A stretch of DNA of 27,919 nt from Lachnospiraceae bacterium (GCA_900768755.1 CAAGDV010000014.1:1-27919), one strand, 5' to 3'; shown: positions 1 to 7,744, numbered from the stretch's first letter. Notes: generated from the letters alone by a model not told the origin. Numbers and translations: made by a program.

Positions 1-118
1 GTGTTCACTGAATGTTGACTTCATTTCTGAAATCTGAAAATTTAGAATTTTCAGGGTTGTTTCACTGTTCAATTATCAAGGTTCTTCCGCCGCCTCTCTT
101 GCGAGCGACAGCTTATTC
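1..118 (-). other. rRNA operon leader (16S expected beyond the left edge)
   Basis: This is transcribed leader downstream of a strong rrn-type promoter on the minus strand. It carries a segment at about 68-86 (ACCTTGATAATTGAAC on the minus strand) like the antitermination or processing sequences that precede 16S or 23S genes in clostridia. It also has a 9-bp hairpin with a 3-base loop at 34-54 (CTGAAAATT / AATTTTCAG). No mature rRNA sequence is visible in the window; the rRNA gene is inferred from promoter plus leader. Confidence 0.6.
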
Positions 119-147
119 ATAATACATCATTGTATTATGTTTGTCAA
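119..147 (-). promoter_or_regulatory. Strong sigma-A promoter for an rRNA operon
   Basis: On the minus strand, a perfect -35 TTGACA (142-147), a 17-base spacer and -10 TATTAT (119-124). An A/T-run segment directly upstream (about 148-172) could serve as an UP element. The transcript runs out of the window through the leader at 1-118. Confidence 0.8.
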
Positions 148-214
148 CAACTTTTTTAAAAAAATTCAAAAGTTGCCGGCATCCCGCGGCTGTATGTTCA
201 AACCGTAGGGCATT

Positions 215-245
215 ATTAAAACCACTTGCAATAAGTGGTTTTAAT
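215..245 (-). terminator. Terminator hairpin after tRNA-Ser
   Basis: A perfect 13-bp inverted repeat (215-227 with 233-245) with a 5-base loop lies just 3' of the tRNA on the minus strand and ends in a TTTTAAT arm. The sequence is nearly symmetric, so it could act on both strands. It separates the tRNA from the rrn promoter. Confidence 0.6.
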
Positions 246-248
246 GAG

Positions 249-334
249 CGGAGAGGATGGGATTCGAACCCATGCGCCCGTGAAGACAAACGGTTTTCAA
301 GACCGCCCCGTTATGACCACTTCGGTACCTCTCC
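249..334 (-). tRNA. tRNA-Ser(UGA)
   Basis: The minus strand folds as a class II tRNA. The acceptor stem GGAGAGG / CCTCTCC is at both ends. The anticodon stem-loop reads CGGTC-TTGAAAA-CCG with anticodon TGA. There is a long variable arm (GTCTTCACGGGC region) and a T-arm with GGTTCGAATCC. The length of about 86 nt including the discriminator fits tRNA-Ser. CCA is not encoded. It decodes UCN serine codons, mainly UCA. It has its own promoter at 374-402 and terminator at 215-245, so it is probably monocistronic. Confidence 0.95.
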
Positions 335-373
335 ATATATCCGCCAAATGTTCGTAATTCAGCGACAGTTGTT

Positions 374-402
374 ATCTTATCAGAATCATTTGAGAATGTC
401 AA
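374..402 (-). promoter_or_regulatory. Promoter for tRNA-Ser, overlapping the ispD stop codon
   Basis: -35 TTGACA (397-402), 17-base spacer, -10 TAAGAT (374-379) on the minus strand, about 40 bases upstream of the mature tRNA end. The TGA stop of ispD (399-401) lies inside the TTGACA hexamer, so the end of the ispD operon and the tRNA promoter share bases. Confidence 0.8.
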
Positions 403-1109
403 CAAGTTTTTTCAGTTTTTTTTAGAAATTTTGTCACCGGCAAAATATCTTCGACAGTGGTTACTTTTATATTGGAATATGACGCTTCGGTAAGATGTAT
501 CTGTTCATCCGAAAACTGCTCCATCACCATCGCATCGTCCGTTATTCCGTCCGGCACAGCTGCAATCATTTTGTCATAGGCTGATTTGACTGCGCCATAG
601 AAAAAGACCTGCGGCGTCTGGATGTTCCAGACATTGCTCCGCTTAGGGGTCTCAATACACACCCCGTTATCATCACTAATGCGCACCGTATCCTTTGAGC
701 GCACTGCCGCCACGGCATTGCCGTACACACAGGCATCTTCCGCAAGATGCGCGATAAGCTGTTCATCAATGCACGGTCTTGCCCCGTCATGGATAAACAC
801 AAGCCTGCAGCATCCGTCCACCGCGCACAAACCTTTGTACACGGACTCGTATCTTTCGCTCCCGCCGCTGATAACCGCGCACACCTTTGAAAAACCGTAC
901 CTCTCAACAATCTCTTTTTGGCAGTAATCAAGGTCGTCCTTTCTGGTGACAAGAATAATTCTGTCAACATGCGCGCTGTCCTCAAAAGCCTTGAGTGAAT
1001 AGTATATCACGGGATAACCCTCTATATTCATATACTGTTTTGGTACGTCCGTGCCCATCCGCTTTCCGCTTCCGGCAGAAAGCACAATTGCATAATTGCA
1101 TTCCGTCAT
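399..1109 (-). CDS. ispD: 2-C-methyl-D-erythritol 4-phosphate cytidylyltransferase
   Basis: IspD couples CTP to methylerythritol phosphate in the cytosolic non-mevalonate isoprenoid pathway. The protein of 236 residues is the usual family length. The N-terminal nucleotidyltransferase loop AGSGKRMG (about residues 12-19), the downstream KQY, the FIHDGARP motif and a C-terminal TTVEDI segment are all visible. The ATG at 1109 is chosen as start because GGAG lies 9 bases upstream. A longer reading from TTG at 1124 would include that ribosome binding site inside the gene. The start lies 1 base after the tsaD stop, so the two are translationally linked. It is the last gene of the operon from 5814. 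No terminator is seen before the tRNA promoter. Confidence 0.93.
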   Translation of the reverse strand: MTECNYAIVLSAGSGKRMGTDVPKQYMNIEGYPVIYYSLKAFEDSAHVDRIILVTRKDDLDYCQKEIVERYGFSKVCAVISGGSERYESVYKGLCAVDGCCRLVFIHDGARPCIDEQLIAHLAEDACVYGNAVAAVRSKDTVRISDDNGVCIETPKRSNVWNIQTPQVFFYGAVKSAYDKMIAAVPDGITDDAMVMEQFSDEQIHLTEASYSNIKVTTVEDILPVTKFLKKTEKTC

Positions 1110-1110
1110 A

Positions 1111-2130
1111 TTATCTTTCTCCAAGTTTCAGCCCGGGAACCGCATTGAGGTCCAACCCCGCACGTCTGCCTGCAATGTACTCGTAATATCCCGCGGCACC
1201 TATCATGGCTGCGTTATCCGTGCAAAAAACAGGCTCCGGATAGTGGAAAATAATTCCTTTTTGATTGCAGGCTTCCTTCATCGCTGCACGGAATGCCGAA
1301 TTGGACGCCACTCCGCCCGCTATTGCAAAATTCTTAAAGCCGAACTCATCCACTGCCTGCATTGCGTGCGCCACAAGCACATCCACAACCGCCTTCTGAA
1401 AGGATGCCACCAAATCGGGCTTATTAATCTGCTCACCCTTCATATCGCAATGATTTATATAATTGAGAACCGCTGATTTCAAACCGCTGAAGCTGAAATC
1501 ATATCTAGATTCTCCGACTTTTGCCCTCGGAAACTCAATTGCATCGGGATTGCCTTCCTTTGCAAGCCTGTCAATTTTGGGGCCGCCCGGATACCCAAGT
1601 CCCACGGCCCTTGCGACTTTGTCAAAAGCCTCCCCCGCCGCGTCGTCTCTGGTCTGTCCCAGAATCTCGTATTCACCGTAATCTTTCACATTAACAAGAT
1701 GCGTGTGCCCTCCTGATACGACCAGACAGCCAAAAGGGGGCGTAAGCTTTGGATTATTGATAAAATTGGCTGCAATATGCCCCTCTATATGGTGCACCGG
1801 AACTAACGGAAGTCCCGCGCCGTATGCCAGTGCCTTTGCATGGGATACGCCCACCAAAAGAGCACCCACAAGCCCCGGGCCGTATGTCACCGCTATCGCG
1901 GTAATGTCATTCAGTGTCATATTGGCATCCGCCAATGCCTCCGAAACCACCTGATTGATTTTTTCCATGTGCTTTCTGGATGCGATTTCCGGCACAACGC
2001 CGCCATACAGTGTGTGCAGGTCAATCTGGGATGCTATTATGTTAGAAAGGACCTCGCGGCCATTCTTCACCACCGCCGCCGCGGTCTCATCGCATGAGCT
2101 CTCTATTGCAAGAATGTATACATCTTCCAT
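1111..2130 (-). CDS. tsaD: tRNA N6-adenosine threonylcarbamoyltransferase
   Basis: TsaD (Kae1/YgjD/Gcp) transfers the threonylcarbamoyl group to A37 of ANN-decoding tRNAs, giving t6A, together with TsaB and TsaE, which are encoded upstream in the same operon. It has 339 residues, a normal length. Visible motifs are the N-terminal ASKHA-fold LAIESSCDETAAAV, the metal-binding HIEGH (H114, H118), GGHTHL, and the C-terminal AGGVASNSAFR and CTDNAAMIG segments. The start ATG has a GGAGG ribosome binding site 8 bases upstream. The stop of the preceding gene is 1 base away. A cytosolic enzyme, essential in most bacteria. Confidence 0.96.
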   Translation of the reverse strand: MEDVYILAIESSCDETAAAVVKNGREVLSNIIASQIDLHTLYGGVVPEIASRKHMEKINQVVSEALADANMTLNDITAIAVTYGPGLVGALLVGVSHAKALAYGAGLPLVPVHHIEGHIAANFINNPKLTPPFGCLVVSGGHTHLVNVKDYGEYEILGQTRDDAAGEAFDKVARAVGLGYPGGPKIDRLAKEGNPDAIEFPRAKVGESRYDFSFSGLKSAVLNYINHCDMKGEQINKPDLVASFQKAVVDVLVAHAMQAVDEFGFKNFAIAGGVASNSAFRAAMKEACNQKGIIFHYPEPVFCTDNAAMIGAAGYYEYIAGRRAGLDLNAVPGLKLGER

Positions 2131-2131
2131 T

Positions 2132-2704
2132 TTATTCGCCTCCGGCAGGCTCGTCCGTGCGGGCCCAGTAAAGAATTTTCCACTCGTTGTCCGTGTTTTT
2201 TCTCAAAACAAATTCCTGATTGATTGTCAGCGGTTTGCCATTCGCAATCAGATAATAGCGCACCGGAACGATGGCGTACTCCCTCTCCTCAAGCATCTTC
2301 AAGGTGGGAGTGTCAATCTGATATTCCAAAATGTATTTGTTCGCGGCTTTGTAGCTCGCAATCTCCTGCGTCAACCGCTCGGTATACGATGTGAGGTCGT
2401 TAAGTGCCAGAAGTTCAAGATCAAAAGTCGCGCGGACATTGTTCACAAGCTTTGAAAAATCCTCATCCGAAATATCCTGCTTATACCAGATTTTCTGGAT
2501 GTCTACAAAAAACTGGACAACCTGCTTCGGAAGACCGGGATAATTATGCTCCATATCCCGCTCTGTATACGGCGACAGTTCCGTCTGCTGCACCGGCTTT
2601 TCTTTTTTGTCATCACGATGGGTCAGATAGAAATAATAAGAGAGTGCCAGCAAAACAAGCACGCCGATAATGGCAGGTTTTCTGATTTTGCTCCAGGTCT
2701 TCAT
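2132..2704 (-). CDS. Membrane-anchored conserved protein of unknown function
   Basis: A 190-residue protein with a basic N-terminus (MKTWSKIRK), one hydrophobic helix at about residues 13-27, then an extracytoplasmic-looking domain. The domain begins with YPGLPKQVVQFF and ends in a strand-rich segment (FVLRKNTDNEWKILYW) typical of small SnoaL/NTF2-like or DUF folds. There is no lipobox. The overall pattern resembles a Lachnospiraceae family I associate with DUF6715, but that is from memory and uncertain. It sits between rnz (21 bases upstream) and tsaD (1 base downstream) in an otherwise tRNA-centred operon. GGAGAGG supports the start. Function unknown. Confidence 0.75.
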   Translation of the reverse strand: MKTWSKIRKPAIIGVLVLLALSYYFYLTHRDDKKEKPVQQTELSPYTERDMEHNYPGLPKQVVQFFVDIQKIWYKQDISDEDFSKLVNNVRATFDLELLALNDLTSYTERLTQEIASYKAANKYILEYQIDTPTLKMLEEREYAIVPVRYYLIANGKPLTINQEFVLRKNTDNEWKILYWARTDEPAGGE

Positions 2705-2725
2705 AACTATCCTCTCCTTTCGTAA

Positions 2726-3637
2726 TTATTCGTCGATAAAATCCAAAGTAATACTCTGGCCGTCACGCGGCATAACCGTATTTTCAAAAATTGTTTTCAC
2801 CTTGTTAAGATACTGCTCCGGTCTCACCATTGACGGACTGTAATGCGTCAGCCACAATTGGGAGACATGCGCGCGCGCGGCGAGTTTTGCCGCATCATAG
2901 ATTGTCATGTGTTTGTACTCGCGTGCCTTGGCCTCCTTGCCGTCCTCGCCGTACATTCCCTCACATATGAACAAATCCGCGCCCGTTGCTGCCTCTGCAA
3001 TTGAATCGATAGGTCTTGAATCCGTGCAGTAGGTAACCTTTAAACCCTTTCGCGGCGGTCCTAATACCATGTCAGGTGTGTATGTGCGTCCGTCCGTCTC
3101 CACGCTTTCGCCCTTCTGCAGCCTGTTCCAAAATTGTATCGGAATGTCCGCGGCCTTGGCGGCGTTCACATCAAACCGACCGCCACGGTTAATCCGAATA
3201 TTATATCCATAGCAGATAACCCTGTGCGTGACCTTGAAGGCCTCAATCACATAACCCTTTTCCTCAATCGTCTCAAAGTCCTCCGTAAGCTCTTTGATGA
3301 TTATCTTAAAAGGAAGCTCCGGAGCGATAACTCTTAAGGCATCCACGACTCTTGTGAGTCCTTTCGGTCCGATAATCGTAACCGGTTCCGTGCGGTCAGC
3401 GTTGCCCATTGTCAAAAGGAAACCCGGGAGCCCCGCAATGTGGTCCGCATGAAAATGTGTGATACATATAATGTCCACGGGGTTAAAACTCATCCCCGCC
3501 TCTTTCATCGCAATCTGGGTTCCCTCCCCGCAGTCAATGAGAAGTGAACTTCCGTTATATCTTGTCAAAAGTGATGTTGTCCATCTTTTTGGCAACGGCA
3601 TCATTCCGCCCGTTCCCAGCAAACAAATATCAAGCAT
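2726..3637 (-). CDS. rnz: Ribonuclease Z (tRNA 3' endonuclease)
   Basis: A metallo-beta-lactamase-fold nuclease that removes 3' trailers from tRNA precursors lacking encoded CCA; the tRNA-Ser in this window is such a substrate type. At 303 residues it is the short RNase ZS form. The zinc motif THFHADHIAGLPG (H61, H63, D65, H66) is intact. Later metal ligands are visible in YCTDS and in the C-terminal LTHYSP motif. The start overlaps the rimI stop by one base (TAATG), so translation is coupled. The flanking tRNA-modification genes fit a tRNA maturation role. Confidence 0.92.
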   Translation of the reverse strand: MLDICLLGTGGMMPLPKRWTTSLLTRYNGSSLLIDCGEGTQIAMKEAGMSFNPVDIICITHFHADHIAGLPGFLLTMGNADRTEPVTIIGPKGLTRVVDALRVIAPELPFKIIIKELTEDFETIEEKGYVIEAFKVTHRVICYGYNIRINRGGRFDVNAAKAADIPIQFWNRLQKGESVETDGRTYTPDMVLGPPRKGLKVTYCTDSRPIDSIAEAATGADLFICEGMYGEDGKEAKAREYKHMTIYDAAKLAARAHVSQLWLTHYSPSMVRPEQYLNKVKTIFENTVMPRDGQSITLDFIDE

Positions 3638-4107
3638 TACATTTCCTCTGATTCTTTAATATCACGCGACATCAGAATCGCATCCTCCGTCGGCAGACTG
3701 TAAAAATTCCGTCTCCTGCCTATCGGGACAAAACCCATCTTCGCATAGAGATTGCGGGCCGCCTCATTACTTTCCCGCACTTCCAAAAAAACTTTGTCTA
3801 TCGCATACTCCGAAAGCTTTGAAAACATGCACCTAAGAAGCATCTCACCGATTCCGAGCCTTCTTAAGCCTGAATCTATTGCAATATTGGTGATGTCCGC
3901 CTCGGGCGGACTCATCACGCACCCGCAGTATCCGCACACCCTGCCGTCCTGCTCGGCTGCCAGATATACATAATTGTCGCTCTGTACGGCTTTTTCAAAC
4001 TCCTCCATCGGCCACGGCTGTGAAAAAGCCGCCCGCTCAATGGCGTAAACCCCGGGACAATGTTCTTTTTGCATAATGCGGATACTAATCTGTGGTCTGT
4101 CATTCAT
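3637..4107 (-). CDS. rimI: Ribosomal-protein-alanine N-acetyltransferase-like GNAT protein
   Basis: A GNAT acetyltransferase of 156 residues, usual for RimI. Visible are the acetyl-CoA loop region RRLGIGEMLLRCM (R/Q-x-x-G-x-G/A) and the C-terminal VFLEVRESNEAARNLYAKMGF motif that marks RimI. It overlaps tsaB by 8 bases and touches rnz by 1 base. The tsaE-tsaB-rimI order is a very common bacterial arrangement. RimI acetylates the N-terminus of S18 in Escherichia coli; the substrate here is inferred only from family and context. No strong ribosome binding site is next to the start, so translational coupling to tsaB is likely. Confidence 0.88.
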   Translation of the reverse strand: MNDRPQISIRIMQKEHCPGVYAIERAAFSQPWPMEEFEKAVQSDNYVYLAAEQDGRVCGYCGCVMSPPEADITNIAIDSGLRRLGIGEMLLRCMFSKLSEYAIDKVFLEVRESNEAARNLYAKMGFVPIGRRRNFYSLPTEDAILMSRDIKESEEM

Positions 4108-4813
4108 TGCTTATGTCCGTCTTCTCCGCCCGTTCCCTCTCTGCCTGCGATACCCTTAGATATTCCGGCAGATGCTCCTGTGCGGGCTGTACTTTCCCGG
4201 CCTTAAAATACCGTGCTCCGATAAGAGCCACCGTTGCCGCGCGCTGCCTGTTCATCCCGGCAGGCGCATAGGAATGCGAAAACTGCGCTCTCTCATCGAT
4301 AATATCCCGAAATACGGGAATTCCGTCGCCCACAAACACCGTGCGGCGCCCCAGTTCATTAAGCCTGTCAATCAGCTCTTCTATAGAAACTGCGCTCTGT
4401 CCGAAAACAGTGTGCAGTTCATCGTCAACAAATTCATATATTCCTGTGTATGTCTGCTGCCTTCTTGCATCCATTATCGGACACACCAACCCATCAGCCG
4501 CATATACATTGTATGCCATAGCTTCCAGCGTCGGCACATGAATAAGCGGTATATTAAGTGCCTGTCCAAGTCCTTTTGCCGTGGCAGAGCCTATCCTAAG
4601 CCCGGTAAAAGAGCCCGGTCCCCCACTCACCGCGATTGCGTCAAGCTCAGAAAGCTCGGTCCCGCTAAGTTCACATATCGCCGATATCATCGGAAGAAGC
4701 GTCTGAGAATGAGTCTTGCGGTGGTTAATTGTATATTCGGCTGTAATTACGTCATCCGTAAGTATGGCGGCAGATGCCACCAGGGATGATGACTCAATGG
4801 CTAAAATCTTCAT
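4100..4813 (-). CDS. tsaB: t6A biosynthesis protein TsaB
   Basis: TsaB (YeaZ) is the non-catalytic ASKHA-fold partner of TsaD in the threonylcarbamoyl transfer complex. It has 237 residues. The N-terminal LAIESSSLVASAAI resembles TsaD but lacks its metal-binding histidines. The SGGPGSFTGLRIG motif near residues 64-76 is the hallmark of TsaB. The start is embedded in the tsaE stop (ATGA, 4-base overlap) and the end overlaps rimI by 8 bases, giving a fully coupled trio. Confidence 0.93.
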   Translation of the reverse strand: MKILAIESSSLVASAAILTDDVITAEYTINHRKTHSQTLLPMISAICELSGTELSELDAIAVSGGPGSFTGLRIGSATAKGLGQALNIPLIHVPTLEAMAYNVYAADGLVCPIMDARRQQTYTGIYEFVDDELHTVFGQSAVSIEELIDRLNELGRRTVFVGDGIPVFRDIIDERAQFSHSYAPAGMNRQRAATVALIGARYFKAGKVQPAQEHLPEYLRVSQAERERAEKTDISNE

Positions 4814-5253
4814 ATCATGAGCGCTCCGTCGTTATCTGATATAGTAATCTTCCGGTAATCAAATCCCCGGGCAGGGTCTTTTGCGATATCAATATATGTG
4901 GTATTATGCGGAAGAAGTTCCTCTATCATTCTTCCCCACTCAACGATGCACAGCCCGTCCCCGAAAAAATACTCCTCATACCCTATATCGTCCATCTCGC
5001 TCAAATCCTCAATACGATATACATCAAAATGATAAAGCGGTATTCTTCCCTGCCTGTACTCGAGCACTATGGTAAAAGTCGGGCTGCATATATTCTCGGT
5101 TATTCCGAGTCCCGAGGCAACGCCCTTGGAAAAAACAGTCTTGCCCACGCCCAAGTCCCCGCTTAAGCACACAATATCGCCGGGTCTTGCGTTCTTTCCG
5201 ACACGCTTTCCCAGTTCAAAAGTCTCCTTATCGCTGAATGTCTCATAAACCAT
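4810..5253 (-). CDS. tsaE: tRNA threonylcarbamoyladenosine ATPase TsaE
   Basis: A small P-loop ATPase (147 residues) that drives turnover of the TsaBD complex in t6A synthesis. The Walker A motif GDLGVGKT is at residues 32-39. SPTFTIVLEY, HFDVYRI and IVEWGRMIEELLP are typical TsaE segments. The 4-base overlap with tsaB and the 1-base gap from the upstream YcxB-like gene show operon coupling. Cytosolic. Confidence 0.94.
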   Translation of the reverse strand: MVYETFSDKETFELGKRVGKNARPGDIVCLSGDLGVGKTVFSKGVASGLGITENICSPTFTIVLEYRQGRIPLYHFDVYRIEDLSEMDDIGYEEYFFGDGLCIVEWGRMIEELLPHNTTYIDIAKDPARGFDYRKITISDNDGALMI

Positions 5254-5254
5254 A

Positions 5255-5755
5255 TTATCTCTTCCTCACAAAACATCTGTCCGAAAGCTTTTCGTGCATT
5301 ATATCCACAAGGGCATCGTAGGAATCTCCTATTGCCGTAACCGGCCACACAAAAGCTCTGATTGTTGTGATATATACAACTATCTGGTTGCCGTAGCGGC
5401 GTGCCTTCCACACCTCGTCCCACGACACGGAAGCCTCCTCGCCTTTCTGCGATACCGTTATCGATTCATCGTTCACGGTGTATGTCAGAGCTTCTTTAAA
5501 AGACTCGTTCTTTTTGCACTGCTTTGCCGCCTTAAAATACAAAATAACCGGATTGACTATTGTGTAGAGTGACGCAAGAATTATCATGCACACTGAATAC
5601 ATCACCTCAACATCTCCCCAGGTGTACACGGTCACCCACACAACCACGGCGCTGAAAATTATCCAGATAATTCCCGTAGGCCGTCTGTATGTATTGTTCA
5701 TCAGAAACCTGAATAAATCTTTTGTGTTTATTTTGACATCAAAGCTAATCTGCAT
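5255..5755 (-). CDS. YcxB-like membrane protein
   Basis: A 166-residue protein with two adjacent hydrophobic segments (about residues 27-45 and 52-72), then a soluble C-terminal domain of the YcxB type. That domain has the sequence YTVNDESITVSQKGEEASVSWDEV followed by an aromatic, strand-rich segment. The ATG at 5755 has GGAGG 5 bases upstream. An in-frame extension of 72 codons to 5971 would run through the promoter and was rejected. It is the first gene of the tsaE-tsaB-rimI-rnz-DUF-tsaD-ispD operon. Family function is unknown. Confidence 0.8.
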   Translation of the reverse strand: MQISFDVKINTKDLFRFLMNNTYRRPTGIIWIIFSAVVVWVTVYTWGDVEVMYSVCMIILASLYTIVNPVILYFKAAKQCKKNESFKEALTYTVNDESITVSQKGEEASVSWDEVWKARRYGNQIVVYITTIRAFVWPVTAIGDSYDALVDIMHEKLSDRCFVRKR

Positions 5756-5785
5756 AGTGCCCTCCAAGATATCATACTTAGATAG

Positions 5786-5814
5786 ATTATAATCTAAAAT
5801 ACGCAACTTATCAA
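5786..5814 (-). promoter_or_regulatory. Promoter of the tsa/rimI/rnz/ispD operon
   Basis: -35 TTGATA (5809-5814), exact 17-base spacer, perfect -10 TATAAT (5786-5791) on the minus strand, about 31 bases upstream of the first start codon. No other promoter of this quality appears within the eight closely packed genes downstream. Confidence 0.8.
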
Positions 5815-5834
5815 GTTTGACTTTGGTTTTGTGA

Positions 5835-5863
5835 TTGACTGAAAGGGGAAAGCTTGTTAGAAT
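5835..5863 (+). promoter_or_regulatory. Promoter of the DUF4190 gene
   Basis: -35 TTGACT (5835-5840), 17-base spacer, -10 TAGAAT (5858-5863), about 26 bases before the start codon. It is divergent from, and only about 20 bases away from, the -35 of the operon promoter. Confidence 0.75.
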
Positions 5864-5889
5864 AATATTATTGATATTCGGAGGTGCGT

Positions 5890-6240
5890 ATGGACAATCC
5901 ATCATATAATAACGATTATAACAACAATTACAATCAAGGTCCTCATGAGAGAAAGGGTCTTGCCATGGCATCCCTCATTGTGGGAATTCTCTCGATTATT
6001 CTCGGCTACTGCACCGGCATATTCGGTATTGTATTGGGACTCGTTGCCATTCTTATGGGAGCCTTCAGCAAGGGCGGTGCCCCGCAGCGTTCCGGCATGG
6101 CAATCGGAGGAATCATCACCGGCGCCGTAGGAATTGTTCTCGGCGGAATAATGCTTGCCATCGCGATGGTGCTTATGACATCCGATTCGGAGATTCTTAA
6201 ACAGTATCAGGAATTGTTGGAATTCTATAACAGAAACTAA
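5890..6240 (+). CDS. DUF4190-type small membrane protein
   Basis: A 116-residue protein. An Asn/Tyr-rich N-terminus (about 20 residues) is followed by a DUF4190-like core: GLAMASLIVGILSIILGYC, a second hydrophobic helix, the polar turn SKGGAPQRSGMAIGG, and a further Gly-rich helix. A short acidic tail ends the protein. The ATG at 5890 has GGAGG 5 bases upstream; an earlier GTG at 5884 is part of that ribosome binding site. Monocistronic, with its own promoter and a large terminator hairpin. Function is not established for the family. Confidence 0.8.
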   Translation: MDNPSYNNDYNNNYNQGPHERKGLAMASLIVGILSIILGYCTGIFGIVLGLVAILMGAFSKGGAPQRSGMAIGGIITGAVGIVLGGIMLAIAMVLMTSDSEILKQYQELLEFYNRN

Positions 6241-6246
6241 CTTAAC

Positions 6247-6354
6247 AAAGCACCCTTTCGGACGTACTCACTACCTTGAGAACATATCGGCACCAGGGCG
6301 TCAGGATACGCTGTCTAAGTACCGATGTTCTCAAAGTCCGAAGGGTGCTTTTTT
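6247..6354 (+). terminator. Very large nested hairpin terminator
   Basis: The outer stem pairs AAAGCACCCTT..CGGAC (6247-6263) with GTCCGAAGGGTGCTTT (6336-6351) over 16 bp, with one bulged T. An inner stem pairs TTGAGAACAT..CGG (6276-6290) with 6322-6334 over 13 bp. A small GCGT/ACGC hairpin sits in the apical loop. The outer stem runs into six T residues on the plus strand, so it can end the DUF4190 transcript. Ordinary terminators in this window are 30-45 bases; this one is about 105. Confidence 0.7.
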
Positions 6355-6360
6355 AAGTAA

Positions 6361-6391
6361 TGCGTGCCGCCGGGACAACCGGGAGCACGCA
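6361..6391 (-). terminator. Hairpin after the aspartokinase gene
   Basis: TGCGTGC (6361-6367) pairs with GCACGCA (6385-6391), and an inner CCGG pairs with CCGG around a 5-base loop. It starts 16 bases 3' of the ask stop. The minus-strand tail (TTACTTAAAA) is only moderately T-rich, so termination may be shared with the adjacent large hairpin at 6247-6351. Confidence 0.5.
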
Positions 6392-6406
6392 TTTATCAAT
6401 GATATA

Positions 6407-7717
6407 CTATACTACAAACGCATTATATATTGCCCTGAATGCCGTCTCGAATTTGTCCTCGGACACTCCGATGATGATGTTGAGCTCGCTTGAGCCCTGG
6501 TCAATCATCTTGACATTTATGTCTGCATTGTAAAGCGCTTCAAAAATCTTAAGAGCAGTTCCTTTGGCTGATTTCATACCGCGGCCCACAACTGCTATGA
6601 GCGCAAGGTCCGGATCAATCTCGATGGAATCCGGTGTTGCGTTTCTGTGGATTCCCGCAAGAATCTCCTGCTCCTTCTCCTCAAATTCCTTCTGATGAAC
6701 AATTATGGTCATTGTATCGATTCCTGACGGCATATGTTCAAAAGAAAGACCCTGCTTCTCAAACTGCTCAAGAACCTTGCGTCCGAAGCCCACTTCTGAG
6801 TTCATCATGTCCTTCTCTATATTGACTGCCGAAAATCCCTTTTTGCCCGCGATGCCGGTAATTACGTACTCCGGTTTTTTTGAGGTGCTCTCGACAATCA
6901 TCGTGCCCGGGTCTTCAGGTGCGTTGGTATTTTTGATATTAATCGGAATTCCTTCCTTGCGGACAGGGAAAATAGCGTCCTCATGAAGAACCGTTGCTCC
7001 CATATATGAAAGCTCCCTGAGTTCCTTGTAGGTTATCGTATTGATAGCCTTAGGATTATCAATTATTCTGGGGTCGGCAATCATAAATCCCGACACATCC
7101 GTCCAGTTCTCGTAGAGGTCTGCATTAACCGCTGCCGCCACAATCGAACCGGTTATATCCGAACCGCCCCTTGAAAAAGTCTTGATTGTATCATTGGGGG
7201 TTGAACCGTAGAAGCCCGGAATTACCGCCCTCTCAATATTCTCAAGTCTGCTTCTCAAAGCCTCATTGGTCATCAGTGCGTTGAAGCTTCCGTCCTCGTT
7301 AAAGAAAACAACCTCCGCAGCGTCAACAAACTCATAACCGATATATTTTGCAAGAATGATTCCGTTTAGGAACTCTCCTCTGGAAGCTGCATAGTCTCTC
7401 CCTGCGCGGCCCTTAAATCCTGCCTTAATTGACTCGTACTGGCTTTCAAGTGAAAGCTCGATTCCGAGCTCGCTGATAATACCGTCATAGCGCGCCTTAA
7501 TCTCATCGAATTTTTTCTCAAAATCCTGTCCGGCAACCGCTGCCTTGTAACATGCGTAAAGCATGTCAGTCACTTTGACATCCTCGGCAAAACGCTTTCC
7601 CGGCGCTGACGGCACCACGTATCTTCTTGATTCGTCCGCCAGAATAATTGCAGCTACTTTTCTGAACTGCTCGGCACTTGCAAGTGAACTGCCGCCAAAT
7701 TTTGTTACCTTAACCAT
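6407..7717 (-). CDS. Aspartate kinase
   Basis: Phosphorylates aspartate, the first step toward lysine, threonine and methionine. The 436-residue protein begins with the kinase motif VTKFGGSSLA and has the clostridial-type insert SAPGKRFAEDVKVTDMLY. Next come FSRGGSDITGS and ENWTDVSG (substrate and nucleotide binding), then two C-terminal ACT-type regulatory segments from about residue 295 (ITGIAGKKGFSAVNIEKD; LALIAVVGRGMKSAKGTALKIFEAL). Feedback inhibition by lysine or threonine is expected from the family. It lies 27 bases downstream of hom, the next enzyme toward threonine and methionine, as last gene of the secA operon. No lysine riboswitch is seen nearby. Confidence 0.93.
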   Translation of the reverse strand: MVKVTKFGGSSLASAEQFRKVAAIILADESRRYVVPSAPGKRFAEDVKVTDMLYACYKAAVAGQDFEKKFDEIKARYDGIISELGIELSLESQYESIKAGFKGRAGRDYAASRGEFLNGIILAKYIGYEFVDAAEVVFFNEDGSFNALMTNEALRSRLENIERAVIPGFYGSTPNDTIKTFSRGGSDITGSIVAAAVNADLYENWTDVSGFMIADPRIIDNPKAINTITYKELRELSYMGATVLHEDAIFPVRKEGIPINIKNTNAPEDPGTMIVESTSKKPEYVITGIAGKKGFSAVNIEKDMMNSEVGFGRKVLEQFEKQGLSFEHMPSGIDTMTIIVHQKEFEEKEQEILAGIHRNATPDSIEIDPDLALIAVVGRGMKSAKGTALKIFEALYNADINVKMIDQGSSELNIIIGVSEDKFETAFRAIYNAFVV

Positions 7718-7744
7718 TTTCTCTCATTCCTCCGATAGTCACAT

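Noticed and set aside
5756..5971. 72-codon N-terminal extension of the YcxB-like gene
   Set aside because: It would include the consensus promoter 5786-5814 and the divergent gene's start; GGAGG supports the later ATG.
6392..6406. Lysine riboswitch controlling aspartokinase
   Set aside because: The structured DNA lies 3' of the gene, not in its leader, and shows no lysine riboswitch motifs.
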